A DNA stretch of 64,000 nucleotides from Metridium senile (Eukaryota > Cnidaria > Anthozoa > Actiniaria > Metridiidae), in contig OX459102.1 of NCBI GenBank assembly GCA_949775045.1, positions 19,352,728 through 19,416,727 on the forward strand, given 5' to 3'. Below, piece after piece: positions 44,653-57,900 of this stretch. The first letter of the stretch is position 1; the number at the start of each line of letters is the position of its first letter. Both the position numbers and the translations under genes were made by a program. The notes under the pieces are model-generated. The model worked only from the letters and a program-made list of their open reading frames with translations. It had not been told where the DNA came from and searched no databases.

Positions 44653-47600
44653 ATGTCTAGAACGTCAAAAAGGCTCAAATGGAGCGAACAAATGAATACT
44701 GATCTTTTAGAATGCAAAAAGAAGGCACAAGACTTGGTTTCATCAGATAATTCGCCACTGAATAGAAATGGAAAGAAGAAAGGCTACATCGAAGTTATGC
44801 ATGAGCTATGGATTGATAAAGGGTACAACCATCTTGGGCTTAAGAGTCAAAATTTACGTGACCAAGCTTCAAGACTTGAAAAGACGATCAGAAATAACTT
44901 AGCAGACTCCAATGTGAATGATTCAACAGACAGTTATACTAATACTATAACTTCTAGTGAAGATATTAATGAAAATTTGAATCAAAACTCTGAAATTTTG
45001 AGTCCATCGCAATATGCTAATTCATCAGCTACAACACTAAACCAAGATTTGCATATGACAAATATTTCTATGATCCCTAGAGAGTCAGAACAAACACAAG
45101 ACATTGAAAACTCGCCTGGATGCCTTCCACAATACAAAGAAACATTCAAACATACAACTATTAATTGGGGTAAACGAAGCGATGGTGGTGACATTATTCT
45201 ATCGACCAAAATCATAATAGATGCATATGACGAGATCGCAACTTGGAAGAAAAATGTTTTTCTTGTCCCTTATGGCAAGATTGGAAGAGACTTTATTGAT
45301 CAAATAACTTTGCATATAAATGACTGGAATAATGGATCTGAACGTCAGCACATATCTCTTAAGGCCGCATTTGTACTAATTGCTATTGGTCTCCAAAAAC
45401 CAGGTCCAAAATCCAAAGCAAAAGATCATAAAGAGATACTATCAAAACGAATTACTATGTGGAAGGATGGTGAAATAGATAAGATATTACGTGAAGGCAG
45501 AACCATTCAAAGTCGAATCGGGAAGCTTAAAACATCAAAGCCACTCGATAAATCCAAGATTTTTGCCAAGCTTGTATTGGATGGCCAGATTAATTCAGCC
45601 TTGAGATTTCTGAGTGAAACATCAAACAACGGTGTGTTGAAGTTAACTGACGAAGTTATGACACAGCTAAAGCGGAAACATCCTAATCCTCAACCTGCAA
45701 AGTTAGGTTCATTACTCTTTGGACCGATTGATGATGACTACCCAGACTCAATTTACTGTAATATTGATGGTGAAATGGTCAGACAAGCAGCGCTAAGAAC
45801 AAAGGGATCAGGAGGCCCCTCTGGAGTTGATGCTAATGGCTTTCGAAGAATACTTGCCTGTAAATCCTTTAAACAATCTTCTTCAAAACTATGTGAGGCA
45901 ATAGCCACAATGACCAAAACGCTGTGCACGCAATACATTGACCCCATGACCATTGAGCCTCTGATTGCAAGCCGCTTGATCCCCCTAGACAAAGGAGAAG
46001 GAGCTGTAAGACCAATTGGTGTTGGTGAAGTGATAAGACGAATATGCGGAAAATGTGTAATGAACATTGTTAAGCAGGATGTTATGGAAGCTAGTGGCTC
46101 TCTACAGCTATGTGCTGGACAGAAATCCGGCTGTGAAGCTGGAATACATGCCATGCATACAATTTTCGAAGCAGAGGAAACTGATGCTGTACTTCTCATA
46201 GACGCAACCAATGCCTTTAATACTCTAAACAGAGCTACAGCACTTCACAATATCCGTGTGCTCTGTCCTGCCATTGCATTATTTGCTATCAATACTTACA
46301 GGCATCCTGCACGTCTATTTATCATTGGTGGAAAAGAAATTGTGTCAGCAGAGGGTACTACACAAGGCGACCCGATAGCAATGGCGATCTATGCACTTAG
46401 TCTACAACCTCTAATAATGGGTTTGAAAGAATCTAGCAGTACCAAACAATGTTGGTATGCTGATGACGCTAGTGGAGCAGGTTCTGTCTCTGAAATCAAA
46501 CAATGGTGGACTACTCTAAATACCCTCGGACCAGACATAGGATACTTTCCAAATGCCAAGAAATGCTGGATCATTGTGAAACCGGACAAAGAAGCCTCAG
46601 CTAATGAGATTTTCAAAGACACGGCTATCAATATAACAACGGAAGGACAGCATCACCTAGGAGCAGTAATCGGTTCCCAGGACTATCTAGAGAAATTTGT
46701 CAACGACAAAATAACCAATTGGGTAAACGAAATAACTCAATTGGCAGAATTCGCCAGAGCACAGCCACAGGCCTGTTATGCTGCCTATACTTTCGGCTTA
46801 AAACACCGTTGGACTTATTTCTTAAGAACACTCCATGACATCCAAGACCTACTAAAGCCACTAGAAGATGCAATATCCAACATACTTATACCTGCCATTA
46901 CAGAACGCACGTGCAGCCAGCTGGACAGGGATATACTAGCGCTACCAGCACGCTTGGGAGGCATGGGATTGTCAAATCCATGTCAAGATGCTAAGCGAGA
47001 GCATGACTCATCGATTAAAGTAACAGCGCCCTTAGTCGAGAGAATCATAGAACAAGTACATCAACTACCAGATGATTCTCTTGTAAAGCCACTACAACAG
47101 GAGGCCATGAATGAGAAAACAAAGGATAACGCTGAAAGAGCACAAAGTATTAAGGAAATGGCATCTCCAAAAACGCAACGTGTACTTGAACTAGCTGCTG
47201 AAAAGGGATCCTCGATGTGGCTAACAGTGCTTCCTCTTCAAAGCCTTGGCTTCAATTTGAATAAACGCGAATTTCGCGATGCCGTCAGACTGCGCTACAA
47301 CTGGCCGATAGACGATATTCCTTCATCCTGTGTCTGCGGTGTACAATATACAATAGATCATGCTATGATATGTAAAAGAGGAGGCTTCATCATTCAGCGT
47401 CATAATGAGCTACGAGATCTTGAAGCAGAAATGCTTAGATTGGTATGCAAAGATGTACAAGTTGAACCTGTCCTCCAAGATATCTCGGGTGAAGAACTCA
47501 GCAGAGGAACAAACAAAGCCCAAGATGCAAGACTAGACATCCATGCGCGTGGTTTTTGGGAACACCAGCGTTCGGCATTCTTTGATGTGAGGGTATGTCA

Positions 47601-47982
47601 CCCTAATGCCGATTCGTATCGTAACCTTGAACCACAACAAATTTACAAACTTCATGAAAATGAGAAGAAGAACCAATACGCAAGCCGAGTCCTAGATATA
47701 GAACATGGAACATTTACACCTCTAGTATTAACGACATCAGGAGGAATGGGCAAAGAATGTCAATTATACCACAGTAGATTAGCTGAGTTGATTGCTATTA
47801 AGAAAGGAGAACAATATGCTAAAACAATTTCATGGATTCGTGCAAGAATATCATTTGCACTCCTAAGATCTTCACTTATTTGCTTAAGAGGATCAAGACA
47901 GACCAAACGACATGCTTCGTATGACTTTATAAACAATGACATTGATATTGATGCAGCCCAAGGAGCCATCAGATCTTTCTAA
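44653..47982 (+). CDS. LINE ORF: reverse transcriptase with C-terminal restriction-like endonuclease
   Basis: 1109 aa without a break. Residues 1-75 are basic and Trp-containing (a DNA-binding-like start), followed by a Ser/Asn-rich linker. The RT domain spans roughly 370-640: [18 protein letters not shown], then [14 protein letters not shown] with catalytic D517, [10 protein letters not shown], and Y602-A-D604-D605. The thumb follows. At 893 a CVC...H...C zinc knuckle begins, and DARLD (D962) with FFDVRV (D978) forms a PD-(D/E)xK-type nuclease, as in R2/R4/HERO-type elements rather than APE-bearing LINEs. The enzyme would nick target DNA and prime reverse transcription from it. The intact frame suggests recent mobility. 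It lies antisense within the MULE-like gene. Confidence 0.93.
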   Translation: MSRTSKRLKWSEQMNTDLLECKKKAQDLVSSDNSPLNRNGKKKGYIEVMHELWIDKGYNHLGLKSQNLRDQASRLEKTIRNNLADSNVNDSTDSYTNTITSSEDINENLNQNSEILSPSQYANSSATTLNQDLHMTNISMIPRESEQTQDIENSPGCLPQYKETFKHTTINWGKRSDGGDIILSTKIIIDAYDEIATWKKNVFLVPYGKIGRDFIDQITLHINDWNNGSERQHISLKAAFVLIAIGLQKPGPKSKAKDHKEILSKRITMWKDGEIDKILREGRTIQSRIGKLKTSKPLDKSKIFAKLVLDGQINSALRFLSETSNNGVLKLTDEVMTQLKRKHPNPQPAKLGSLLFGPIDDDYPDSIYCNIDGEMVRQAALRTKGSGGPSGVDANGFRRILACKSFKQSSSKLCEAIATMTKTLCTQYIDPMTIEPLIASRLIPLDKGEGAVRPIGVGEVIRRICGKCVMNIVKQDVMEASGSLQLCAGQKSGCEAGIHAMHTIFEAEETDAVLLIDATNAFNTLNRATALHNIRVLCPAIALFAINTYRHPARLFIIGGKEIVSAEGTTQGDPIAMAIYALSLQPLIMGLKESSSTKQCWYADDASGAGSVSEIKQWWTTLNTLGPDIGYFPNAKKCWIIVKPDKEASANEIFKDTAINITTEGQHHLGAVIGSQDYLEKFVNDKITNWVNEITQLAEFARAQPQACYAAYTFGLKHRWTYFLRTLHDIQDLLKPLEDAISNILIPAITERTCSQLDRDILALPARLGGMGLSNPCQDAKREHDSSIKVTAPLVERIIEQVHQLPDDSLVKPLQQEAMNEKTKDNAERAQSIKEMASPKTQRVLELAAEKGSSMWLTVLPLQSLGFNLNKREFRDAVRLRYNWPIDDIPSSCVCGVQYTIDHAMICKRGGFIIQRHNELRDLEAEMLRLVCKDVQVEPVLQDISGEELSRGTNKAQDARLDIHARGFWEHQRSAFFDVRVCHPNADSYRNLEPQQIYKLHENEKKNQYASRVLDIEHGTFTPLVLTTSGGMGKECQLYHSRLAELIAIKKGEQYAKTISWIRARISFALLRSSLICLRGSRQTKRHASYDFINNDIDIDAAQGAIRSF

Positions 47983-48202
47983 ATATTTTTTTTAGATAAT
48001 ATATATTTTTCTATTCAACAATAACTATAATTTTTTCTATTTGATACATGTAAATAATTTAGTAACTTTTTATAGTATTCAATTTTATAAATTTCAAACA
48101 TTATACACAAACAATTGTTAATGTCATTAATATCTTTTTTAAAAATTATATCATGTTGTAAATTTTTATATATTTTAATTATTGTGAAATAAAATTATTA
48201 TT

Positions 48203-48335
<133 letters not shown>

Positions 48336-49026
48336 CATTCATTACCTGTCCATTTCATCATCCCAAAAGTCATCTGAAAGAATACAAAGTATCAGTTTAT
48401 AGTGCAGAATCTCTGATTACTTGATCGCGAATGGTGATGAATGAAGATGATTTAAGATTGTAAAAGTTTGCGCGTGTACTTACCATCCATCCAGTCCGCC
48501 ATACTTGACCTCAACGAGCACGATACCACGGTAAGTGCTGGTCAGCGGTTTGTCATTAAAACAAATATGGCTGCCTGGGACGTTGTCTCGAAACTAACTT
48601 ACAACTGTGGGAAGAATTGGTTGTACTTTACTTTTTGATTGGTAATAACTGCATTAGAACTTTGATTATATGCATGAAGAAGTTGAAAAGAAGACTTAAA
48701 GTTTAAAACTAGAGGTTTAGCACATCTAAACAAGAAAAAAAGTGTTCAACTATGAAGGTAAACATAATTTTGTACTCCGTTTATTCACTGATTAAATATT
48801 GAGACATAGAATGTTTTTTAATTGTTTACCGCTTAAAATGTTTTTATATGGTTGTCCATATATAGGGGGTCCGTCCACGGATGGGTCCAAGGACCGGGGG
48901 TCAGTATATTAAACCTTCCCCCTCAAAATACTGCTTCATGTCCATAATTCAGATATTACCCTCCTCCCTCCAATCATCAGACTTAGAAATAATTTACTTT
49001 TGGATTTTTTTGCGAAAAAAAGTCTT

Positions 49027-49101
49027 TGAGTGCCAATGCCAGGAATCGAACCGAGACCTTCTGCTTGGTTGTATCCGCGCTTTAAGCCATTATACTACTC
49101 A
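49027..49101 (-). repeat. tRNA-like sequence, 75 nt
   Basis: On the minus strand it starts TGAGTAGTATAATGGCTTAA and has a perfect B-box GGTTCGATTCC. Its ends pair TGAGT/ACTCA. Only five of seven acceptor pairs form and the D arm is poor, so it is a pseudo-tRNA or SINE head rather than a safe tRNA. Confidence 0.4.
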
Positions 49102-49149
49102 ATCAATGAATGAAAAGTTTACAACTAAATGTCATCAAGTTTGTTAACA

Positions 49150-49220
49150 TTCAAGTTGGTTAACCTTCCAAGGTTACATAAGGGAAAAATTTTCCCTTTT
49201 ACACCCATGGTAAGGTTACA
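49150..49220. repeat. Solitary monomer of the 98-bp satellite
   Basis: AAGGTTACATAAGGGAAAAA followed by TTTTCCCTTTTACACCCATGG and GGTAAGGTTACAAA matches the unit of the array at 53266-54944, 4 kb away. Confidence 0.85.
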
Positions 49221-49304
49221 AATATATAAACTGAACAATCAATGTGCAAAAATAATGTTCGATCTGAAAAAGAGATAGAAATGAATCGGCAGGAAGTCTA
49301 AGTG

Positions 49305-49434
49305 GCTGTTTATATGAAGGCGAGTTGTCCATGCTAAGCGGGATAACTCTATTGTTTTGAGTCCCACGGGCATGGAATACAAAACAAAAGAGTTATCCCG
49401 GCTAGCAGGGACAACTCGCTTTCATATAAACAGC
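49305..49434. repeat. Palindromic MITE
   Basis: GCTGTTTATATGAAGGCGAG is inverted at the right end (CTCGCTTTCATATAAACAGC); GGGATAACTCT / AGAGTTATCCC forms the inner stem. From 49435 to 50090 no gene is supported. Confidence 0.85.
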
Positions 49435-50094
49435 CCCTTAGAGAACAATATGTATTTGTGCAGTCGCGTCCAAATTTGCAGAACAATAATAAAACTGATA
49501 GTTGTCGAAGCTTATTTATTGTAGAGCAGAGCAATATTCCCGGTAATATTGTACACTATTTATGTGCACCTTTCATTACGTTTATAGCGAATGTTGTTTC
49601 GGCGGCTATTCGCACCAATTTTACTATACGAAAATATTTGTCAAAAGCTCATTCTTAGAATAAAACTCATTTAGTATTTTGAAAAGTGACAAACATAGAG
49701 CAAAATGTGAGATTCTTGACCTGATATATGTTGATCTGACCTTAAAAATGCCAAAAATCGAAGGGCACTTCTATCGGTGTGTCATGACTATAAATGTCGG
49801 GCTAATGCCATGCTTTTGTTGTCAAAACAAATCATCCTTTTCACGGTTTTAAACGTCTCATTAAACCTAAAAAACTTCATGAATAGTACAAATACACATT
49901 AAAAATTATTTTTCTTTAGACAGATATGAAGTAGCAGCCAAAATATAAACGCATCGATCGTTCAAAGATGGCCACTCTTTCGAATTCTCGAAATTACAGT
50001 CACACCATGTGTCGACCACGTGACGAAATTGGTATTTTCGGGTTTCCTGTGGTGTTATGGACTTGCTTGCTATCTTACATACACGACAGCAATA

Positions 50095-51460
50095 AGGCTA
50101 CACCTCCAACAAACGAATGGTGCTTTAACATAGATAGGAAAATGGTTAACGGTGTCATATTTTTAGATCGGAAAAAGCATTTGACACCGTTGACCATACA
50201 ATACTATTAACTAAATTGGAATATTTCGGGTTTGAATCTGCCGTCAGACAATGGTTCACATCGTACATAACTGACAGATCACAACTGTGCATTGTCAATG
50301 GAGTCCTTTCAGATTCTCGCCCAATCACACATGGGATCCCGCAAGGGACAATTCTGGGACCTATTCTATTCCTTCTTTATATTAACGACCTACCGAACTG
50401 TCTCGACTACAGTACGGTCAGGCTATATGCTGATGATAGCACTCTAACATTTTCTGACTGCGGATTATCAGACCTTAACAAACAAATGGACCTTGATTTG
50501 AAAAAAGTAGCCATTTGGCTCGACGCAAATAAATTGACATTAAACGCCGTCAAGTCCGAATTCATGGTCATAGGCTCTAGACAAAGGATTGCTACACTAG
50601 ATCAAACAGATTTAAGTTTAGCCGTGGATGGTACAGCACTCAAACGATCCCACGATACCAAATGTCTAGGTTTCTATGTTGATGAAAACTCGACATGGCG
50701 ACCACACATAGAATATATAAAAAAGAAAATTGCAAGTAGTTTATCAATGCTAAAGAAAATCAAACTGGTCCTAGACAAACCATACTTAAACAAAATATAT
50801 CAGACAGTAATCGAACCATACTTTGATTACTGCTGCCTGGTCTGGGACAGCATAGATAAAACTTTAGCAAACAAACTACAAAAATTACAAAATCGAGCTG
50901 CACGTATAATAACAAGAGCACCTTATCGTACAGTGCACACAAGCAAAATTTTCCAAGATCTAAATTGGATTCCACTAAATGAAAAACGACTGCAACAAAA
51001 AGCAATTATGATGTTTAAGATCGTAAATGGTTTAGCCCCTCCTTATCTAACCGATATGTTTCCACGACAAATCTGCAAAAATTCATACGATTTGCGGCGT
51101 TCTTCAAATGATCTAAAAATTCCAAAAGCTAGAACAAATTACTATAGAAACAGCTTTGCTTTTACTGGCGCAAAGCTTTGGAATTCCCTACCAGAATCAC
51201 TTAAAGAAGAACGGTCGCTTAACATCTTTAAAAAGCAGATCAAGTCATATAAATGGTGCATTGACAACAGTTGATAAAGTTGTAAATATATTTTAGCTTT
51301 AAACATAGATAACATAATTCGCTTGTATTATAAATTAGTAATTTTAGTTTAATTTTAACTACATGTACGGCCTCTAGGTAGACCAATTTAAGTATTTGTA
51401 TTTAGCTTATATTGATAGAGTTACCGTGATTAAATAAAGGTCTTTATTATTATTATTATT
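50095..51460 (+). mobile_element. 5'-truncated CR1/L2-type LINE
   Basis: Recognisable RT sequence starts in the region of TNEWCFNIDRKMVNGVIFLD (50109 on) and runs to the ORF stop at 51274. It is followed by a 3' UTR with AATAAA near 51433 and a terminal ATT run. The first half of the element is missing. Confidence 0.85.
50109..51274 (+). pseudogene. CR1/L2-type reverse transcriptase, partial, one frameshift
   Basis: Open for 352 codons from 50216. Upstream, a one-base frameshift near 50175 separates NGVIFLDRKK from KAFDTVDHTILLTKLEYF, which should be continuous. RT motifs follow: HGIPQGTILGPILFLLYIND, then RLYADDSTL with the catalytic YADD, and KCLGFYVDENSTW. The C-terminus has WNSLPESLKEERSLNIFKKQ, typical of these LINEs. 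The N-terminal endonuclease and the RT fingers are absent, so it cannot move by itself. Confidence 0.88.
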
Positions 51461-51462
51461 AG

Positions 51463-51514
51463 CCATCCATCCATCCATCCATCCATCCATCCATCCATCC
51501 ATCCATCCATCCAT
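51463..51514. repeat. (CCAT)n microsatellite
   Basis: About 13 CCAT units between the LINE tail and the first satellite array. Confidence 0.95.
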
Positions 51515-51985
51515 ATGTAACCCAGTAATTACTGTGATTGTAAACGGATGATTTTTGTAACCCAGTAGCTACTGTGATTGTAAATGGATGATTTTTGTAA
51601 CCCAGTAATTACTGTGATTGTAAATGGATGATTTTTGTAATCCAGTAGTTACTGTGATGGTAAATGGATGATTTTTGTAACCCAGTAGCTACTGTGATTG
51701 TAAACGGATGATTTGTTTTAACCCAGTTGCTACTGTGATTGTAAATGGATGATTTTTGTACCCCAGTAGCTTCTGTGATTGTAAACGGATGATTTTTGTA
51801 ACCCAGTAGTTACTGTGATTGTAAACGGATGAGTTTTGTAACCCAGTAGCTACTGTGAATAAATGGATGATTTTTGTAACCCAGTAGTTACTGTGATTGT
51901 AAATGGATGATTTTTGTAACCCAGTAGCTACTGTGATTGTAAACGGATGATTTTTGTAACCCAGTAGTTACTGTGATTGTAAACT
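51515..51985 (+). repeat. 40-bp satellite, forward array 1
   Basis: About 12 units of GTAACCCAGTAGTTACTGTG plus ATTGTAAATGGATGATTTTT. Units vary at a few sites (ATGG/ACGG, GTAGCT/GTAATT). CAGTA-GT-TACTG within each unit is an imperfect palindrome. Confidence 0.95.
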
Positions 51986-52190
51986 TTTACACCCATGGTA
52001 AGGTTACAAAAATGACCACAAAGTTACATTAGGGACCTTTGTTCCCTTAAGTAACCATCACTTGGTTACAAAAAGGAACACAAGTTACAAAAAGGACCTG
52101 ATCATGTTACAAAAGGGAACATGAATCTAATCATTCATTCATTCATCCACCCATCCATCCATTCATTCATTCATTTATTTATTTATTATT
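51986..52190. repeat. Degenerate 98-bp-satellite fragments and (ATTC)n
   Basis: CACCCATGGTAAGGTTACAA, GTTACATTAGGGACCTTTGT and several GTTACAAAAAGGA pieces are diverged parts of the 98-bp satellite. An ATTC/ATCC microsatellite follows at 52125-52185. Confidence 0.8.
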
Positions 52191-52695
52191 TGTTTACCAG
52201 ATTTCTGGATAACTTCAACCGTGCATCCTAGTATCATGCACAGTGCTGGTGTGAGATGGCTGTGTCTGCGAGTAGAACTAGTATGTTCTGTGTTTGTTCT
52301 CGTTATATGTATCGGGAGGATTTCGTGAAACAAAAACAATATAGAAGAGTTACTGGGTGGCGAATTGTTTTGTTTGGAACATCTTCTGAAACTCTACTAA
52401 AACTGTTGATAAAATTTACTTCTTTAACCTCATATAACCAAAAATATCATTAAGAATACTGTGAAGGCTGGTAGAGTTTTTGAAACACAAATCGAAGGGA
52501 ATTGTTGTTATGAGCTTATGAAGAGGACTTGAATGCTTCGTTTGTTCGGCTAAACTCAGTCTAAAGAGCCATGAGGCGACATTTATGGTATTAAAAAGAC
52601 ACAAATAATTTCTGGTGATATGAATGTTCAAAGAAGAGAAGTTATAACGTCTATAGCTGATGATATTGTCAATTACAGCCAGTGTGCTAGATATG
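52191..52695. other. Unique spacer between satellite arrays
   Basis: About 500 bp of non-repetitive sequence. Short ORFs on both strands have no recognisable domain; the long minus-strand ORF gets its N-terminal third from satellite units. Confidence 0.5.
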
Positions 52696-53265
52696 ATATT
52701 TGTAACCCAGTAGTTACTGTGATTGTAAAGGGATGTTTTTTTTTTTGTAAACCAGTAGTCACTGTGATTGTAAATGGATGATTTTTGTAACCCAGTAATT
52801 ACTGTGATTGTAAACGGATGATTTTTGTAACCCATTAGTTCCTGTGATGGTAAATGGATGATTTTTTTAAACCAGTAATTTCTGTGATTGTAAATGGATG
52901 ATTTTTGTAACCCAGTAATTACTGTGATTGTAAACGGATGATTTTTGTAACCCAGTAGCTACTGTGATTGTAAATGGATGATTTTTGTAACCCATTAGTT
53001 ACTGTGATTGTAAATGGATGATTTTTGTAACCCAGTAGTTACTGTGATTGTAAACGGATGATTTTTGTAACCCAGTAGCTACTGTGATTGTAAATGGATG
53101 ATTTTTGTAACCCAGTAGTTACTGTGATTGTAAACGGATGATTTTTGTAACCCAGTAGCTACTGTGATTGTAAACGGATGATTTTTGTAACCCACAGGCG
53201 CTAGACATTTGTAACCCAGTAGTTACTGGGATTGTAAATGGATGATTTTTGTAACCCAGTATTTA
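52696..53265 (+). repeat. 40-bp satellite, forward array 2
   Basis: About 14 units in the same orientation as 51515-51985, with an irregular junction near 53195. Confidence 0.95.
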
Positions 53266-54944
53266 CTAGGTTACATAAGGGAACGTTTTTCCCTTTTGCA
53301 CTCATGGTAAGGTTACAAAAGGGATCACAAAGTTACATTAGGGACCTTTGTTTACCTATGAACAAAGGTTACATAAGGGAACGTTTTTCCCTTTTGCACC
53401 CATGGTAATGTTACAAAAGGGATCACAAAGTTACATTAGGGACCTTTGTTTACCTATGAACAAAGGTTACATAAGGGAATGTTTTTCCCTTTTGCACCCA
53501 TGGTAAGGCTACAAAAGGGATCACAAAGTTACATTAGGGACCTTTGTTCACCTATGAACAAAGGTTACATAAGGGAACGTTTTTCCGTTTTGCACCCATG
53601 GTAAGGTTACAAAAGGGATCACAAAGTTACATTAGGGACCTTTGTTTACCTATGAACAAAGGTTACATAAAGGAACGCTTTTCCCTTTTGCACCCATGGT
53701 AAGGTTACTAAAAGGATCACAAAGTTACATTAGGGACCTTTGTTCACCTATAAACAAAGGTTACATAAGAGATCGTTTTTCCCTTTTGCACCCATGGTAA
53801 GGTTACAAAAAGGATCACAAAGTTACATTAGGGACCTTTGTTTACCTATGAGCAAAGGTTACAGAAGGGAACGTTTTTCCCTTTTGCACCCATGGTAAGG
53901 TTACAAAAGGGATCACAAAGTTACATTAGGGACCTTTGTTTACCTATGAACAAAGGTTACATAAGGGAACGTTTTTCCCTTTTGCACCCATGGTAAGGTT
54001 ACAAAAGGGATCACAAAGTTACATTAGGGACCTTTGTTTACCTATGAACAAAGGTTACATAAGGGAACGTTTTTCCCTTTTGCACCCATGGTAAGGTTAC
54101 AAAAGCGATCACAAAGTTACATTAGGGACCTTTGTTTACCTATGAACAAAGGTTACATAAGGGAACGCTTTTCTCTTTTGCACCCATGGTAAGGTTACTA
54201 AAAGGATCACAAAGTTACATTAGGGACCTTTGTTTACCTATGAACAAAGGTTACATAAGGGAACGCTTTTCCCTTTTGCACCCATGGTAAGGTTACAAAA
54301 GGGATCACAAAGTTACATTAGGGACCTTTGTTTACCTATGAACAAAGGTTACATAAGGAAACGTTTTTCCGTTTTGCACCCATGGTAAGGTTACAAAAGG
54401 GATCACAAAGTTACATTAGGGACCTTTGTTTACCTATGAACAAAGGTTACATAAGGGAACGTTTTTCCCTTTTGCACCCATGGTAAGGTTACAAAAGGGA
54501 TCACAAAGTTACATTAGGGACCTTTGTTTACCTATGAACAAAGGTTACATAAGGGATCGTTTTTCCCTTTTGCACACATGGTAAGGTTACAAAAGGGATC
54601 ACAAAGTTGCATTAGGGACCTTTGTTCACCTATGAACAAAGGTTACATAAGGGATCGTTTTTCCCTTTTGCACACATGGTAAGGTTACAAAAGGGATCAC
54701 AAAGTTACATTAGGGATCTTTGTTCACCTATGAACAAAGGTTACATAAGGGATCGTTTTTCCCTTTTGCACACATGGTAAGGTTACAAAAGGGATCACAA
54801 AGTTAAATTAGGGACCTTTGTTCACCTATGAACAAAGGTTACATAAGGGACCGTTTTTCCCTTTTGCACACATGGTAAGGTTACAAAAGGGATCACAAAG
54901 TTACATTAGGGACCTTTGTTCACCTAAGAACAAAGGTTACATTT
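53266..54944. repeat. 98-bp satellite, about 17 copies
   Basis: The unit opens GGTTACATAAGGGAACGTTT and includes GCACCCATGGTAAGGTTAC and GTTACATTAGGGACCTTTGT. Copies are spaced 98 bp (for example 53361 to 53459). Several units near the right end share CACACATGG and GGGATCG, marking local spread of variants. Confidence 0.97.
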
Positions 54945-57900
54945 ACAATCACAGTAAGTACTGGGTTACAAAATTCATTCATTTACAATTACAGTAACTA
55001 CTGGGTTACAAAACTCGTCCGTATACAATCACATTAACTACTGGGTTACAAAAATCATCCGTTTACAATCGCAGTAACTACTGGGTTACAAATATCATTC
55101 ATTTACAATCACAGTAACTACTGGGTTACAAAACTCGTCCGTTTACAATCACAGTAACTACTGGTTTACAAAAAATCATCAATTTTCAATCACAGTAACT
55201 ACTGGGTTACAAAAAATCATCCATTTACAATCACAGTAACTACTGTGTTACAAAGATCATCCGTTTACAATCACAATAACTACTGGGTTACAAAAAATCA
55301 TCCATTTTTAATCACAGTAACTACTGGGTTACAAAGATCATCCGTTTACAATCACAGTAACTACTGGGTTACAAAAATCATTCATTTACAATCACAGTAA
55401 CTACTGGGTTACAAAAAACATACGTTTACAAACACAGTAACTACTTGGTTACAAAACTCGTCCGTTTACAATCACAGTAATTACTGGGTTACCAAATTCA
55501 TACATTCACAATCACAGTAACTACTGGTTTACAAAAATCACCCATTTACAATCACAGTAACTACTGAGTTACAAAAATCATCCGTTTACAATCACAGTAA
55601 TTACTGGGTTACAAAAATTATCCATTTACAATCACAGTAATTACTGGATTACAAAAATCATCCATTTACAGTCACAGTAACTACTGGGTTACAAAAATCA
55701 TTCGTTTACAATCAAATTAACTACTGGGTTACAAAAATCATTCATTTACAATCACAGTAACTATTGGTTACAAAACTCGTCCGTTTACAATCACAGTAAT
55801 TACTGGGTTACAAAAATCATCCGTTTACAATCACATTAGCTACTGGGTTACAAAACTCATCCGTTTACAATCACAGTAACTACTGGGATACAAAAATCAT
55901 CCGTTTACAATCACAGTAAGTACTGGGTTACAAAAATCATTCATTTACAATCACAGTAACTACTGTGTTACAAAACTCGTCCGCATACAATCACAGTAAC
56001 TACTGGGTTACAAAGATCATCCGTTTACAATCACAGTAACTACTGGGTTACAAAAATCATCAATTTACAATCACAGTAACTACTGGGTTACAAAAAACAT
56101 CCGTTTACAAACACAGTAACTACTATGTTACAAAACTCGTCCGTTTACAATCACAGTAATTACTGGGTTACCAAATTCATACATTCACAATCACAGTAAC
56201 TACTGGTTTACAAAAATCATCCATTTACAATCACAGTAACTACTGGGTTGCAAAAATCATACGTTTACAATCACACTAACTACTGGGTTACAAAAATCAT
56301 CCATTTACAATCACAGTAACTACTGGGTTACAAAAATCATTCATTTACAATCACAGTAAGTACTGGGTTACAAAAATCATTCATTTACAATCACAGTAAC
56401 TACTGGGTTACAAAAAACCATCCATTTACAATCACAGTAACTACTGGGTTACAAAGATCATCCGTTTACAATCAAATTAACTACTGGGTTACAAAACTCG
56501 TCCGTATACAATCACAGTAACTACTGGGTTACAAAAATCATCCGTTTACAATCACAGTAATTACTGGGTTACAAAAATTATCCATTTACAATCACAGTAA
56601 CTACTGGGTTACAAAAATCATTCGTTTACAATCAAATTAACTACTGGGTTAAAAAACTCGTCCGTATACAATCACAGTAACTACTGGGTTACAAAAATCA
56701 TCCGTTTACAATCACACTAACTACTGGGTTACAAAAATCATCCATTTACAATCACAGTAACTACTGGGTTACAAAAATCATTCATTTACAATCACAGTAA
56801 GTACTGGGTTACAAAAATCATTCATTTACAATCACAGTAACTACTGGGTTACAAAAAACCATCCATTTACAATCACAGTAACTACTGGGTTACAAAGATC
56901 ATCCGTTTACAATCACAGTAACTACTGGGTTACAAAAAATCATGCATTTTTAATCACAGTAACTACTGGGTTACAAAGATCATCCGTTTACAATCACAGT
57001 ACATACTGGGTTACAAAAATCATTCATTTACAATCACAGTAACTACTGGGTTACAAAAAACATCCGTTTACAAACACAGTAACTACTATGTTACAAAATT
57101 CGTCCGTTTACAATCACAGTAATTACTGGGTTACCAAATTCATACATTCACAATCACAGTAACTACTGGTTTACAAAAATCATCCGTTTACAATCACAGT
57201 AATTACTGGGTTACAAAAATTATCCATTTACAATCACAGTAATTACTGGGTTACAAAAATCATCCATTTACAATCACAGTAACTACTGGGTTACAAAAAT
57301 CATTCGTTTACAATCAAATTAACTACTGGGTTACAAAAATCATTCATTTACAATCACAGTAACTACTGGGTTACAAAACTCGTCCGTTTACAATCACAGT
57401 AATTACTGGGTTACCAAATTCATACATTCACAATCACAGTAACTACTGGTTTACAAAAATCATCCATTTACAATCACAGTAACTACTGGGTTACAAAAAA
57501 CATCCGTTTACAAACACAGTAACTACTATGTTACAAAACTCGTCCGTTTACAATCACAGTAATTACTGGTTTACAAAAATCATCCATTTACAATCACAGT
57601 AACTACTGGTTTACAAAAATCATCCATTTACAATCACAGTAACTACTGGGTTACAAAAATCATCCGTTTACAATCACATTAGCTACTGGGTTACAAAACT
57701 CATCCGTTTACAATCACAGTAACTACTGGGATACAAAAATCATCCGTTTACAATCACAGTAAGTACTGGGTTACAAAAATCATTCATTTACAATCACAGT
57801 AACTACTGTGTTACAAAACTCGTCCGCATACAATCACAGTAACTACTGGGTTACAAAGATCATCCGTTTACAATCACAGTAACTACTGGGTTACAAAAAT

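Noticed and set aside
49027..49101. Functional tRNA gene
   Set aside because: The B box is perfect, but the acceptor stem has two mismatches and the D arm does not fold, so it is kept only as a tRNA-like repeat.
52416..52835. 139-codon minus-strand ORF
   Set aside because: Its N-terminal third is 40-bp satellite sequence and the remainder has no recognisable domain.
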